NCBI GenBank assembly: GCA_016987375.1 | Contig: PJRA01000498.1 | Location: 604,018-668,017 of the forward strand | DNA from: Brachionus koreanus | Taxonomy: Eukaryota > Rotifera > Eurotatoria > Ploima > Brachionidae | DNA: 64,000 nt | Direction of reading: 5' to 3' | Part shown: positions 23,866 through 34,720 of the stretch, piece after piece | Position numbering within the stretch: the stretch's first letter is position 1 | Layout: each line of letters opens with the position of its first letter | The notes under the pieces: generated by a model | Seen by the model: the letters and a program-made list of their open reading frames with translations, nothing else | What the model was told of the DNA's origin: nothing | The model's database searches: none | Position numbers and translations under genes: made by a program

Positions 23866-25016
23866 ATGGTAATTTTTTTCTCATAATTTTTAATAAAAAC
23901 AAGTATTTTTGAAGGACTCTCAAAAGAGTTTGAACGAATCTAAGCTCAAAGAATATCAAGAACTATTTTCTATGTTTGACAATAACCAAGATGGAGTAAT
24001 AACATCATGTGAAGTGAACAAAGTGTTTGCCAAAATAAACAAAAATGCAAGCAGTTTACCACCGTCCAAAAATGGCATTGAGTTCGGCGAATTTCTGAAG
24101 CTGATGACTGAAGAGAAGAGTGATGACGAAATCGAAGAGCTCAAGGCCGCTTTTAAAGTGTTTGATTTAGATGGTACAGGCAAAATTTCAAGACAAGAGT
24201 TGGAAAGTGCACTGAAAAATCTTGGCGAGAATATTACAGACAAAAATTTAAATATAATTATTGAGACCCTGGATTTGGACGGCGATGGAAAGATTAGCTT
24301 CGAAGGTAAACTAAACTCTTCCACCCATTAGCTTAGTCATATTAGGAAAAAATTCATAATTTTAAAAATTTTCTCTCAAGCTATCATTATTGCGTTTTAA
24401 TTAGCTTTTATTTTATTTTTGGTTTGAGCCTATAAAAATAAAAATAAATTTTTATATTTTATTAAGTTTTTTATTAAAATTTAATTTAATATGTTTTTTG
24501 ATTTTTTTACTGAGCCTATTCATCTATGTTATAGACGCAGTAGTTGCTTATTTTTGAAAAAAGATAAGATTTTATCTCAAGCACAGATGTTCTTAAGCTC
24601 AGTTTTATCATGGCATGTAATATAATTTTGAAAATTGTTTAGTTAATTAGCTTCATGAGATGATTACCAAGTATGGCTAGATTTAATTTTTTTGTTGTTT
24701 CCCACTAGGCAAGAGTTTTGTTATTAATTAATTAAAATTTTCCAAATAAAGAGCTATTTAACCGAAAACAATTCAAAGCATTCAATTTTAAGAGGTTCTA
24801 ATGCTGTAGAAGCTTCTTTTGATACTATTAATCTAAACTCATTTTTATATGTTTTATTTTAAGTGCAATAAAGATATTTTAAAAAAAAATAAGGTAATAA
24901 ATAAATTATTTGGATTTTTTTTAAATTATGATTTTTTTTCAATGCGACTATTGTTTTATAAATCTTTTAAAATATATTTTTCTTTTTTAGAATTTATAAA
25001 GTTTTTAAACTCTTAA
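23866..25016 (+). CDS. Calmodulin-like EF-hand protein, three exons
   Basis: Exons are 23866-23868 (the ATG alone), 23915-24305 and 24991-25016. Introns have GT..AG ends and the phases agree (ATG|GAC and GAA G|AA TTT). The product is 139 aa (calmodulin is about 149). EF loops 1 (DNNQDGVITSCE, from residue 23), 3 (DLDGTGKISRQE) and 4 (DLDGDGKISFEE) are canonical. Loop 2 is about ten residues short and has lost its ligands. The last exon supplies the expected end EEFIKFLNS. It is a calcium sensor related to calmodulin or troponin C but too divergent to be calmodulin itself. The neighbouring EF-hand gene has the same orientation and also a tiny first coding exon, so local duplication is plausible. 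Confidence 0.8.
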
Positions 25017-25700
25017 ATTATGACATTTTGGTGTAAATAAATTTTAATAAAGCTACTTTTATTTTTACCTTTTCAATAACTTTATTTTTTTTTCAAATAA
25101 ATTTTTAATAATATAATTTAATTATTCAATTAAATCTTGAAAAATTTAAGCTTGTTGTTAAAATAAAAAAAAAATTTTCACTTTTCATCCGAAAAACTTT
25201 TCTATTTTATTTTAACAATTATTATATGTTGAATATTTTAACTTTGGAAAACTTTAAAAATAGCTTAAAACCAAAAATTCAAAACAATTTTGAGAGAAAA
25301 CCTTTAAGTTAAATTTTGATTTTTTTTAGGTAATCAAATAAATATTTTAAAATGGATTTAACAATTATCAAAAATTTTTAATGATTATAAATATTTGAAT
25401 TATTTTGATTAAGAATCATTTTGAACTGTTAGTCAGAAAATTGAAAATTGAAAAAATTTTAGGAAAAATTTTATCCAAATATATTTAAATTTTCCCATTG
25501 TGAAATTGAATAAAAATTCATCAAAAATATTTACTTTTTCTATTGATTTTTATAAATATAATATTTATTACGAAAAAAATACTGCAAGATAATGCAGTAT
25601 ACTATGTTGCACATTTATGGGTATGTCAGGATTGCTACAACACCGGATGAAAATCACAAAGATTATAATAAAAAGCAAATTTTTTAAACAATACGTACAA
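25017..25700. other. Intergenic, nothing recognised
   Basis: A/T-run DNA up to the Ty3/gypsy fragment. The part at 25585-25680 is less AT-rich and could belong to that element's 3' flank, but no LTR pair was found. Confidence 0.4.
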
Positions 25701-25711
25701 TTAGTAGGAAA

Positions 25712-26740
25712 TTAATAATTATATTCAATCTGCATAATTAAATTTGTAAAAATAAAAGCTGGGCTCTTTTTTAATCTAAAATCAGAAAGTCTTTTTGCTG
25801 CTCTTGTCATGTTAATTTCATTTTGGTTCATTTTGGTCTTTAAGTATTGATCAATGCATTCCATTGATATGAAATCTGACACCCGAACCCACGAGTTTTC
25901 GCTTTCGGGATAGTCTGCACATTTTACAAAATATTCTTTAACTCCTCTTCTTGTACGATCCTTGATTATTTTTTCAATTTCATAAGTAGCTTCATCCAGT
26001 CCAATATTATCAGGTACTATTTTCAATTTGTTGAGCGAGGACGATGTGTTTAATTCTTTACTTTGATCATTAACATGAATATAATTCGCCTTATTTGTTC
26101 TTCTAGAAATGGTGTTAGGTCCTTTGAATTTTGCTTCGAATTTTCCTTGCAAAGCAAATACTCTAGTAAAAACTTTTCTTCCGGGTTCCAGTGACTCTAT
26201 TAGCAAATTTTTCGCTTTGTTCTGTTTAATCATTTGTTTTTCGTGGTTTTTTTCTAAATTTGATAAGGCTTTTGGGATATCTTGTTCATATTGTTTCTTT
26301 AATTGCGCTGTTCTTTTGATTAGTTCGAGTTCGTTATCATCCTCGGATTGCCAGTTCTTGAAACCTAAAAATGGTCTGCCAAACAAAAGCTCATAAGGTG
26401 AGAATCCGGTGCTTGAATGAACTCGAGTGTTTAGGCAATCATAATATAATCCAACAATTCATCCCAGTTGTTTCTGTAATCTTCTGCATGTTTACACGGC
26501 CTACTTAAGCAGTCAGCATTTTTGTGCTTTTTAACAGGTCTATGTATGATGTCGAATTCGTAGGCTTGTAAAAATATAGACCATCTAGCTAATTTGCCAG
26601 TAGAATCCATAATAGACATGAGCCACCGCAAAGCAGAATGATCCGTAACTATTTTGAATTTATTAAGATATAGGTAAACTGTGAATAATTTAACTGCCCA
26701 AAGAACTGCCAAACATTCCTTTTCTGTGATTCCTTAAATT
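25712..26740 (-). pseudogene. Ty3/gypsy (chromovirus-type) pol fragment with internal deletion
   Basis: On the minus strand, an RNase H end comes first (ECLAVLWAVKLF, TDHSALRWLM, ADCLSRP). Next is a late integrase-core piece (NNWDELLDYIMIA), then, after a frame break near 26418, HSSTGFSPYELLFGRP and the integrase C-terminal region. The protein ends in a chromodomain (YEIEKIIKDRT, FVKCADYPESENSWV, 26000-25860). The integrase zinc finger and most of the catalytic core are missing between RNase H and NNWDELL. No LTRs or gag are seen. It is a dead retrotransposon fragment on 3' pol. Confidence 0.88.
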
Positions 26741-26959
26741 TCATTTATTAGATAAGTTAGTTTAATTGGCTGTATCAACATGTTAGATAAAATTAATAAT
26801 TTAAGTAAATAAAAAATTCTTATATGCAAATAATTTTTTTATTTCGAAATTTGATTCGTTTTTAAAAAGGATCAACACACTTTCGATTGTGTATTCTCTT
26901 GCTCAAGCAAAAAAAATCAAAATATTTTTAATTAAATAGTAAAAAGCTATACAATTAAT

Positions 26960-28239
26960 AAGAAAGAAAATCGGTACAAAAGTTAAGAAATTTTTAAAAT
27001 TTAATATTTGAAATGTCAGCCTTTGGCTTTACAACAATTGATTCAATCAATTTTTGTACGTACTCAGTCGGAATCTGTAGCCACTCCTAGTGTAAAACCT
27101 CAAGGTTAGTTTAGTGTTTACCATTCTGGCATCCATGTATGACCATAAGTTCTCGATTGGGTTGAGATCTGGTGAACAGGCATACCATGGTAGAACCTTA
27201 ATGTTATGTTGTTTGCACCAGTCGCTCACTGAGTGAGCGGTGCAAAACCCGAATTAGGCTCGAATAAGAGTTCAACAGATGGTAAAAGATTGTTTTCCAA
27301 GGTGTCAACAGAGTCAAATTGATTAATTAGTCCTGTATAAATGTTGAATATACCAGTGCCTTTGTAGGAATTGTATCCCCAGATACCAGCTGAACCTCCA
27401 CCGTTTTGTAACCTTGGTATACAGAGCTTCGGGTGAAACTTTTCATTTTTAAACCTTTACAACCATTTTTAAACCTTAAACCTTTTTCCTATTACTCTTG
27501 ATTCACGATTAAAGACCTCAAAATTGGACTCGTCACTGAAAATAACTGTGCAATTAAGTCTCTGTTTACATCACTTATATCTTTTTTATCTATCTTTTAT
27601 GTTAAGAAGCGGTTTTCTGACCGCTTTCTAAGACTCTAAACCTATTTTTTGGAGATCACTTTAGTAAACTTACTTATCCTAACTTAGAGTCTTAGAATTA
27701 AAACCAGTGGGGAGTCTTTGAAAGATATGTATGATCTTTTCTAATCTTTCTAAAAATGTAATTTTCATCCCTAAAAGTTAGCTTTTGAGATCTACCAGAA
27801 CGGCTTCGATAAGATACAGTACAGTCTCTTTTTTAGTTGAAGAAACACATTTTGGAGATACACATAACAGTTTGGCTATTTCGTTTTGCTTTTTATCTCC
27901 ACTTTTTGGCAGACCCATGATCTGCCATTGTTGCGGGCTAGACACATGTTTTACCCATTTTTGCCAAATTAAAGATCTTTTGGTAATGTTATGTAGAGAC
28001 CAAATGAGGAGTTGGAGAATTTTTAAATTAAGCAGTTTAAGAGCAAAATTTACTCAACATTAGAAGATATTTAAGAATTAATCCGATTAATAATGATGTG
28101 ANAAATTGAAGAGAAAAAAAATTTTGAAATTAGTGATTTTATTTTTTTCTTTTGCACTCTAATATTTGTAAAATTCAATAAATAAAAAAATTTAGATAAA
28201 TAAAATAATTAATTTCTAAACTTTTGCAACATACTGTAT
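26960..28239 (-). pseudogene. Tc1-like DNA transposon, inactive
   Basis: The minus strand carries a Tc1 transposase in pieces. The N-terminal helix-turn-helix (MGLPKSGDKKQNEIAKLLCV) starts at 27918. The first catalytic Asp is in FSDESNFEVFNRES (about 27540). A GGGSAGIWGYNSYKGTGIF block follows, and the third catalytic region is PWYACSPDLNPIENLWSYMD (about 27190-27130). The second Asp motif is destroyed and the frame shifts several times. The right end is near 28239 (reverse complement TACAGTATGTTGCAAAAGTT); a degraded match for the left end is near 26970. An ambiguous base lies at 28102. Confidence 0.82.
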
Positions 28240-28282
28240 ATTTGATTCAAAAAGGGATATAAAAAACCCATTAAGTCTCCGC

Positions 28283-28312
28283 AATAACACACAACTTCAC
28301 GTGTGTGTTATT
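28283..28312. repeat. Short perfect hairpin
   Basis: AATAACACAC (28283-28292) and GTGTGTTATT (28303-28312) pair around a 10-base loop. Just outside the Tc1 remnant. Function unknown. Confidence 0.5.
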
Positions 28313-28399
28313 CAAATTGTATAAATATCATCAGGAATTGAATATGTGGTGACACAATACCTTTTTTATCTACACTAAACTGAAAAACCCCTTAACTTT

Positions 28400-30120
28400 G
28401 TTACCTAAATTAGTTTCCTAAGAAGTATTTTATTTATTTTTTATCAAATAAAATAAATTTGAAGGTTTTACCCATTGGACTATCCCAAACGGCTTATTAC
28501 TTTCTTTTTAGTCCCCATTTTAAAAAAAAATGTTATAAAAGAAATTTCTAAAAATACAGAAGAAAAAATTTTCTAATTTTAAGGTAATTAAAAAATAAAA
28601 ATTACATGTTAAAAAATTGGTTTACAAAAAAAAATTTGAATTTCTATAATAATCTATCTATTGTCTAATCATTAGTGAATCGAATTTGTAATACTTAGAA
28701 GTTATTTTGTCTAAAACAAGATATTTTGGTTGGAAAAAGTGTAAATCAGTGCTAAAATAAATTTCAAGTGAAAAATTTTTATTATTTTTTACCAAAAAAA
28801 ATAATCCATTATTTATTAAAATATTTTTTTAAAATAAAATTTAGACAAACGTGATCAATTGAACATAGAGATTGACTAATCGAGTTGAGTTTAACACGTG
28901 CTTATCATTTGACCAAGATCAGATTACAAATCAAATTTTTATGTATGTATTTAAAATAATTGAATATTTATTTTTCAATTAGTGAAATTAACAGCATATC
29001 CGTTCAACATCCAATTTACGTAAAATTTAGAAACTTGAAATATTTACACGTTTAAGTAATAATCTATAAACGACACCAATCACGAAATAAGAGCTCTAAT
29101 TGCTAACAGTTGACTTGCACGTATCCATGGCCGAAATTAGAAGACTTGATCGCTAAAGGTATGTGATTAAAAGCTTTTAGAACGAACAAAACACAAATTT
29201 ATCTAGACGGAAGCAAATTTCTCGAAAGCGTGTTCAAAAAATCGCTATTGATTTCACTTTCGATCAACTTAATATTTTAATTTAAAGGAAAAAAATTCAA
29301 ATTTAAAAATCGAAAAATTGGATTATCTGCTTGAAATCAAATTAAACCGGATATGCATTAAAAATATTTTAGCACCTACAAGACCAACACGATAAATCTT
29401 AAGAATTTATTTTTTAATATTTGCATGCAATTTAGTTTAAATCAGATACTTGATACTCTGCGTTTATCGCTGTTTTTTAAAAATCGTTCTTATTGATAAT
29501 TGTACAAAAACAATAATTCAATCTTATGAAAATTTCATAGTTTTATATAAAATTTAATTTTTTTACATCGCTAAAATACGGCGCTAACTTAATTAAATAA
29601 ATAAATGAAAAATTATATTCCGTCAGACCTTTTTTATGTTTTAACTTAATGGGCATTTGTTTTTCATATATTTTTAAATTTTAATAAATAAATTCAATTA
29701 AACCTAATAGCAGGAATTAAGATGACTGTTTCCGCTTTTTTATTTATCTTGAAAATTGAAAAATAAAAAATAATAAAAAATTTTAATTTTTATTTGTAAA
29801 ATTAAAGTAAGAAAAAAAATTTCTTAAAAAAAAAATATACATATTTTTTTAAAATTTCTCACTTCATAAATAAATATTTTTGATTATCAAAACCAAAAAA
29901 AATAAAAATTTTCCTAGTTTCGTAAATTATTGTATTATTCATTTATTTTTTGATTTAATAAAACAAGTTGAAAATTAATTTTTTTTTTTGATTTATTTGT
30001 GTTTTTTTTTATTCATAATAAACGTAAAAAATTTAATTTTAAAAAAAAAGCATTTAATCGAAGAAAAAAATCTATTTAAACTATTTAACTAATAAAATTT
30101 TGTAAAAAAAAAAATTTATT
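28400..30120. other. Intergenic, 3' side of the NK2 homeobox gene
   Basis: No gene recognised. The part at about 28850-29330 is clearly more complex in composition than its surroundings, with few homopolymers, so it could be a regulatory element or an untranslated exon. There is no coding evidence. The rest is A/T runs. Confidence 0.4.
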
Positions 30121-31109
30121 TTATTCTTTGCAGTCGGACTCATCGTTCAAATCATCATTGCTTGTGTGAGAGATGTTAGATTCGCTGAAAGGTCTGTGCA
30201 TTGTCATTTGATGTAAAGAAGCCAGCTTGATTAGTAATGAGGAAGAAACTGGTGAGCTTGTGTTAAAAATAGATTTCTGATTTTGAAGCAAAAAATTCGA
30301 ATACATCTCATATAATTGAGAGCTATATGGCATTGATCTATTAGTCAGCATAGACATGAGTAAATTTTGGGACATATCACTTTTATCTCCGGTGTCAATG
30401 AAAATATTGTTTTGTCCATGCCTAGTGAATGAGGAAGTTGAGCTCGAATGTTTAATTAAAGAGCAATTTTCATGCAAACGTTTGTAGTGGCTTTCTCCGA
30501 GCTCTTTTTCTTGTCTGGCTCGTTTTATTTTATACCTGTGATTTTGAAACCAAATTTTCACTTGTGTAGGACTTAAATTAATCAAATTGGCCAAGTTTTC
30601 TCTCTCATGAGCAGACAAATAGCGCTGCTGTTTAAAGCGCTTTTCTAATTCAAAAGTCTGATGCTTAGTGAATAAAATTCGTCTTTTGCGCTTCTTTCCT
30701 TCAGGCTGATTTGACGTTTGACTGGTATCTGCAGTGTCCGACGCCTCTGCATCCTCATTCTCACTCTCATTTTGATCCGATTCAGCTTCGTCCTCTGTTT
30801 TTCTCTCTTCTTTAATCTCCGAGCCTTTAATTCGATCCAGAGAAGACGAGGACAAGGAAGAACTTCCCGGAGACGACTTGGACTGCATCTCAGACAAAGA
30901 GTCTCCTTTTTTCCCAATTAGAGAAAGCCAAACGTTCTCTGCTCCTTGGTTAAAATATTTATGATCAATTTTCAAAAATTTATCAAAGTACCTTGAAGTG
31001 AGTTTATGTTTGAGATTATTTTTGTGTAGTAAGACTTCATTTGGTCAGAAAAGTCGGGCTCTGAACCTGGCTTTAAAATTTCTTCTACTGAAAATTTTGT
31101 TTTACTCAT
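30121..31109 (-). CDS. NK2-class homeobox transcription factor, two exons
   Basis: Exon 1 (31109-30992) and exon 2 (30944-30121) join in phase across a 47-bp intron to give 313 aa. The N-terminus contains FSVEEIL, a match to the NK2 TN (tinman) repressor motif that binds Groucho. A Ser- and Glu-rich acidic linker follows, then the homeodomain from [20 protein letters not shown] to [20 protein letters not shown]. Tyr at homeodomain position 54 (QNHRYK) is the NK2 hallmark that prefers TYAAGTG sites. The sequence is closest in style to Nkx2.2/vnd, but an assignment within NK2 would need a tree. Nuclear DNA-binding regulator, probably of neural or gut patterning by family knowledge. A GTT repeat lies just before the start. 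Confidence 0.93.
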
Positions 31110-31593
31110 TTTAGTTGTTGTTGTTGTTGTTTTGAATATTTCTTAAAGAAAATTTAAAACAAGAAAATATTTATATATTTAAATATAAAAGAGGAAATAT
31201 GACAATAAAATAAAATATATGTAAGGAAATTTTTTCATAGGCTGTTTAAGAATTGTTGACTATTTGTGTGAGCCAATGGATTCATAAGAAATTCATAGCG
31301 TGTGATATCAATAAATATTTAGTGATCGTTTATCTTCGTTTAATTTATTTACTTCCATTCAGAAATAAACTTTAGATACCTTTCGATCACATTGATTCAA
31401 GATGCACATGTTATTTAGCTACTATTAGCACTGCTTGTTTTTGCTAGTGTTGTTGTTTTGATTTGTTTTTTTGCAATTCAAAAATATCAAGAGTCTTTTA
31501 ATTAAAAGTCATTTCATTTTAAATTGAAATATTTCCTGTTTATTTTAAGCGCTATTTTAGTGGTAATAGCTTATGTTTATTCGAACCAAAAAG

Positions 31594-31621
31594 CACTTAA
31601 TTTCTAGAACAAAATTAAGTG
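31594..31621. promoter_or_regulatory. Facing pair of NK2-type binding sites
   Basis: CACTTAA (31594-31600) and TTAAGTG (31615-31621) are inverted matches to the NK2 consensus TYAAGTG, 14 bp apart, about 490-510 bp upstream of the NK2 start codon. Possible autoregulation; inferred only. Confidence 0.3.
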
Positions 31622-33859
31622 ATTAGCTTAAAGGATTTTTGTCATTAAACATTGTTTTTTAGATTATTGGAAACCGATTTGTTAACTTAAATAATTATCA
31701 ATTTTTTAGAATTTAAAACATAAAAAGCTTTTTTTTTTATATCTTCATGCAAAAATTACATTTTTTTTTGGGTTTTTAATTTTTTTTTATCAAAATAAAA
31801 AATTAAAAAAAAAAATTCAATTTTAAAAAAACATTTTTTCCATAATAACATCAAAGTTAAAATAAAATCATTATTGAGTAATCATCCATTCATTTGTGAT
31901 TTTAATTAGGCAAATACAATTTTCAATTTTTTTAATAGTGAAAAATTTTAACCACTTTTGGAACCAAAATGCCCATTCAAAACCCGAAACACTGTTCTAC
32001 AAAGTCAAGGGGACAGTATAAAATACTTTTATTCTTCGGCAAAATGGGAAATCATATTACCAAATAGGTTTATTAGTAGACCTGTATCATGAATAAAGGA
32101 TATAATCAAAAAAACTCTTCTGGAAGAGCCAAAATTTCTTTTGAAAAAGATGATCGTCAATCCCTTATGGATAGAATTAAATAGAACTCCACCATCATAT
32201 ATTATAGCACATAGCTGGAAACTGTAAAAATACATAAGAGCATCAGGTTCTCTGGTTAGACGAAGATTATTAAAAAAAAACTTGAATAAAAATTTGATGC
32301 GCTTACAAGACTAAAGCTAGAATAAAAAAAAAGCTAGAAAAAATTTTTGTTTGAATGTAAAATCATGGAACAGGACTTAAAGGAGACAAATAATTTTCAC
32401 TGATAAATGAATATTGAAGTAGACTAAAGAAAAAATTGAATTCAAATAAGAAAGGTGTCGTAAGAGAAATAAAATGAAGGTTGCATTTTTAAATAAACAA
32501 AGCAAGGAAATGGTTCTATTGAAATTAGGTACTGTATGAGCTATTTTTATGAGCAAATATTTTTAATAATTTACCAAAATACATTTTTGATAACTTAGTA
32601 GACTCAATTTCAAATATTTTTTTTTTGATATCTAAAACTAAAAATAATGTGATTTTCTTTTTTTTTTCAAATATTTTTGTCATGATTTCAGAGAGTCGGA
32701 GTTGATAATATACTAGAAAATTTTTATATTTAATTAAACTTCGCTAGTAAAAATTTGAGGGTCTGGGTAATGATGTGACTCACCATTCACAAATTTTGTG
32801 ACCTTAAATTATGTGAACAAAAATAAAGAATAAAAAATTTTAGGGATAACAAAATTTTTTCTGGTTCACATAATTCTTTTCTTGATCACAAAGTTTTTCG
32901 TTTGATTACATGATTATGTTAAGTAAAATTTGCTGAAAATTACAATCTGTTAAGATTAATGAATGGAAAAGGCTATAACTACAATAACTAAAGACTCATC
33001 AAACAAAAAACATTGGGATATTGAGCAGTTAATTGACTAATTTAAATATTCACTAAGCTTTTTTTTAAATAATAAAATAGTCTCGGGCCACATCGTTCTT
33101 ATCTTGGTCACAAAATTTTTTCTTGATCACATTTTTTCATTTTTGAACACTTAATTTGACTATTAAAATTTATCTATTGTGCATATTATTGAAATTATGC
33201 ACAATAGATGGATATCGTTTAACATGCTATGCTAAACATGAAAACATATTTCTGCATTTAATCTTTCATTTAAAAAACTTCTTAGAAATTTAAAAAAAAA
33301 TTATATTTGAGCATGATCATAAAATTTTGATCATTAACTTCAATTTGCCTTTTTTTCACCTTTTGATTTTTCAAATTATCCAAAAAAAGTTTATGTTACA
33401 ATTTTTGATGTTTTTAAAATTTTCATCCAAAAATAATTATGCAATTATGCGGATATTTTGGTCATGAATTTGGCGCCATCACAGAAATGGAGAAGGCATA
33501 TGACCGCCTTATGTTCCACGAAGAAAAGTAGTTAGAAGAAAAACATGTATAAGATATCCTACACAAAGAACAAGAACTTTACAAATTTAAGTCATTTTTT
33601 TTCGTTGCATTTAAATATGGATCAAACATGAACCAAACCATGCATAGTGATGACCAATGGTCTAAACCCAAGAAATTTTTATCAATAGATTAGAATAAAT
33701 AAAGCAAACCTATTTAAATAAAAAGCTTTTGATTTCAGTAGATAAATTTTTTGAATAAAAAAAATGTTAAGTTGGAAAAATTTCTACTCTAAATTTTGAA
33801 TTGAATAAATTTTAGTCTATAGCAATTTTGCATTTTAAAACTTTTATTTTTCTAAAATA
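31622..33859. other. Intergenic, no gene recognised
   Basis: Mostly A/T runs. At 32780-33150 a GATCACA/GGTCACA-type motif recurs with TTT spacers in both orientations, suggesting a decayed repeat. Short frames at 32235-32029 (minus) and about 33470-33530 (plus) have no convincing motif. Confidence 0.45.
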
Positions 33860-34583
33860 ATGTCCGCGAAAAAAAATATCGGTAAATATTGATAATTGAA
33901 AAAGCTTTTAATCTTTAATTTTTTTAATAAATAAGCTGGCAAAGCCAAGCCAGTTTTGCAAAAGGTAATTCATGGGCCGATCATGAAAACGATTATTCCG
34001 GCTGGAATGGCAAGTGCAGCTCCTCCATTAGGAACAATGTTAGGTCAAAGAGGAATCAACATAGCCAATTTTGTCAAAGACTTTAACGAGCAGACAAAAA
34101 ATTTTAAAGAAGGCATCCCCATCACCACTAGGGTTCAAACTCAAGTATTAGAATTTAATCAATAAATACAAACAACAATAATTGAAAATACTTTTATTAA
34201 AGCCAGATAGATCCTATATTTTAGAATTACTTAAACCACCAGTTTCATATTTTTTAAAGCAAGCTGCCGGTATAAAAAGAGCTTCGATGCAGCCCGGCCG
34301 AAAAGTAGCCGGTGTTGTATCCATAAAACACGTTTATGAAATAGCTAAATTCAAACTTGAAGACATTAATTGTGCTCATATGACCATGAAAGAAATGTGT
34401 ATTAAAGTAATCAACTCGGCAAATAGAGCAGGAATTAAAGTTGTCAAGCATGACTTGGATCCAGTTGAATTGGAAGAATTTTTGATTCAGAGACAACAAA
34501 TCGAAAAACAGGAATTACAAGAATTAGCTGATAAACGAGCAACAAAAATGATGAGAGCTGCTAAAAAAGCTAGTTCTTCTTAA
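33860..34583 (+). CDS. MRPL11: Mitochondrial large-subunit ribosomal protein uL11m, three exons
   Basis: Exons are 33860-33881, 33936-34144 and 34203-34583, with GT..AG introns and matching phases, giving 203 aa (human about 192). Family landmarks: a PAGMASAAPPLGTMLGQRG N-terminal uL11 domain (contacts release and elongation factors), GIPITTRVQTQPDRSY across the second splice, then PPVSYFLKQAAGI and the C-terminal rRNA-binding domain with HVYEIAKFK and a Gly-Ile-Lys-Val strand. It builds the L11 stalk base of the mitoribosome. The C-terminal helical extension rich in Lys, Glu and Ala is typical of the mitochondrial form. The second splice was chosen because it keeps the family spacing between GIP and PDR. 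ECH1 begins 137 bp downstream. Confidence 0.93.
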
Positions 34584-34720
34584 TTTAATTATTTGTATAA
34601 ATAAATTAACTTAGATGTTGATCAGTATTTTTAATGTTTTTTCTAATAAAAATGCAATAATATGCATCTTAAATAAAAATTTAAAAAATTATAAAATTTA
34701 TTTAAATCTTAAGAATTAAA

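Noticed and set aside
27785..28063. Plus-strand 92-codon frame
   Set aside because: Antisense shadow of the Tc1 transposase N-terminus.
34182..34202. Start of the second uL11m frame at 34182 as a separate gene
   Set aside because: It is the 3' exon of uL11m; splicing to 34203 restores the exact family spacing.
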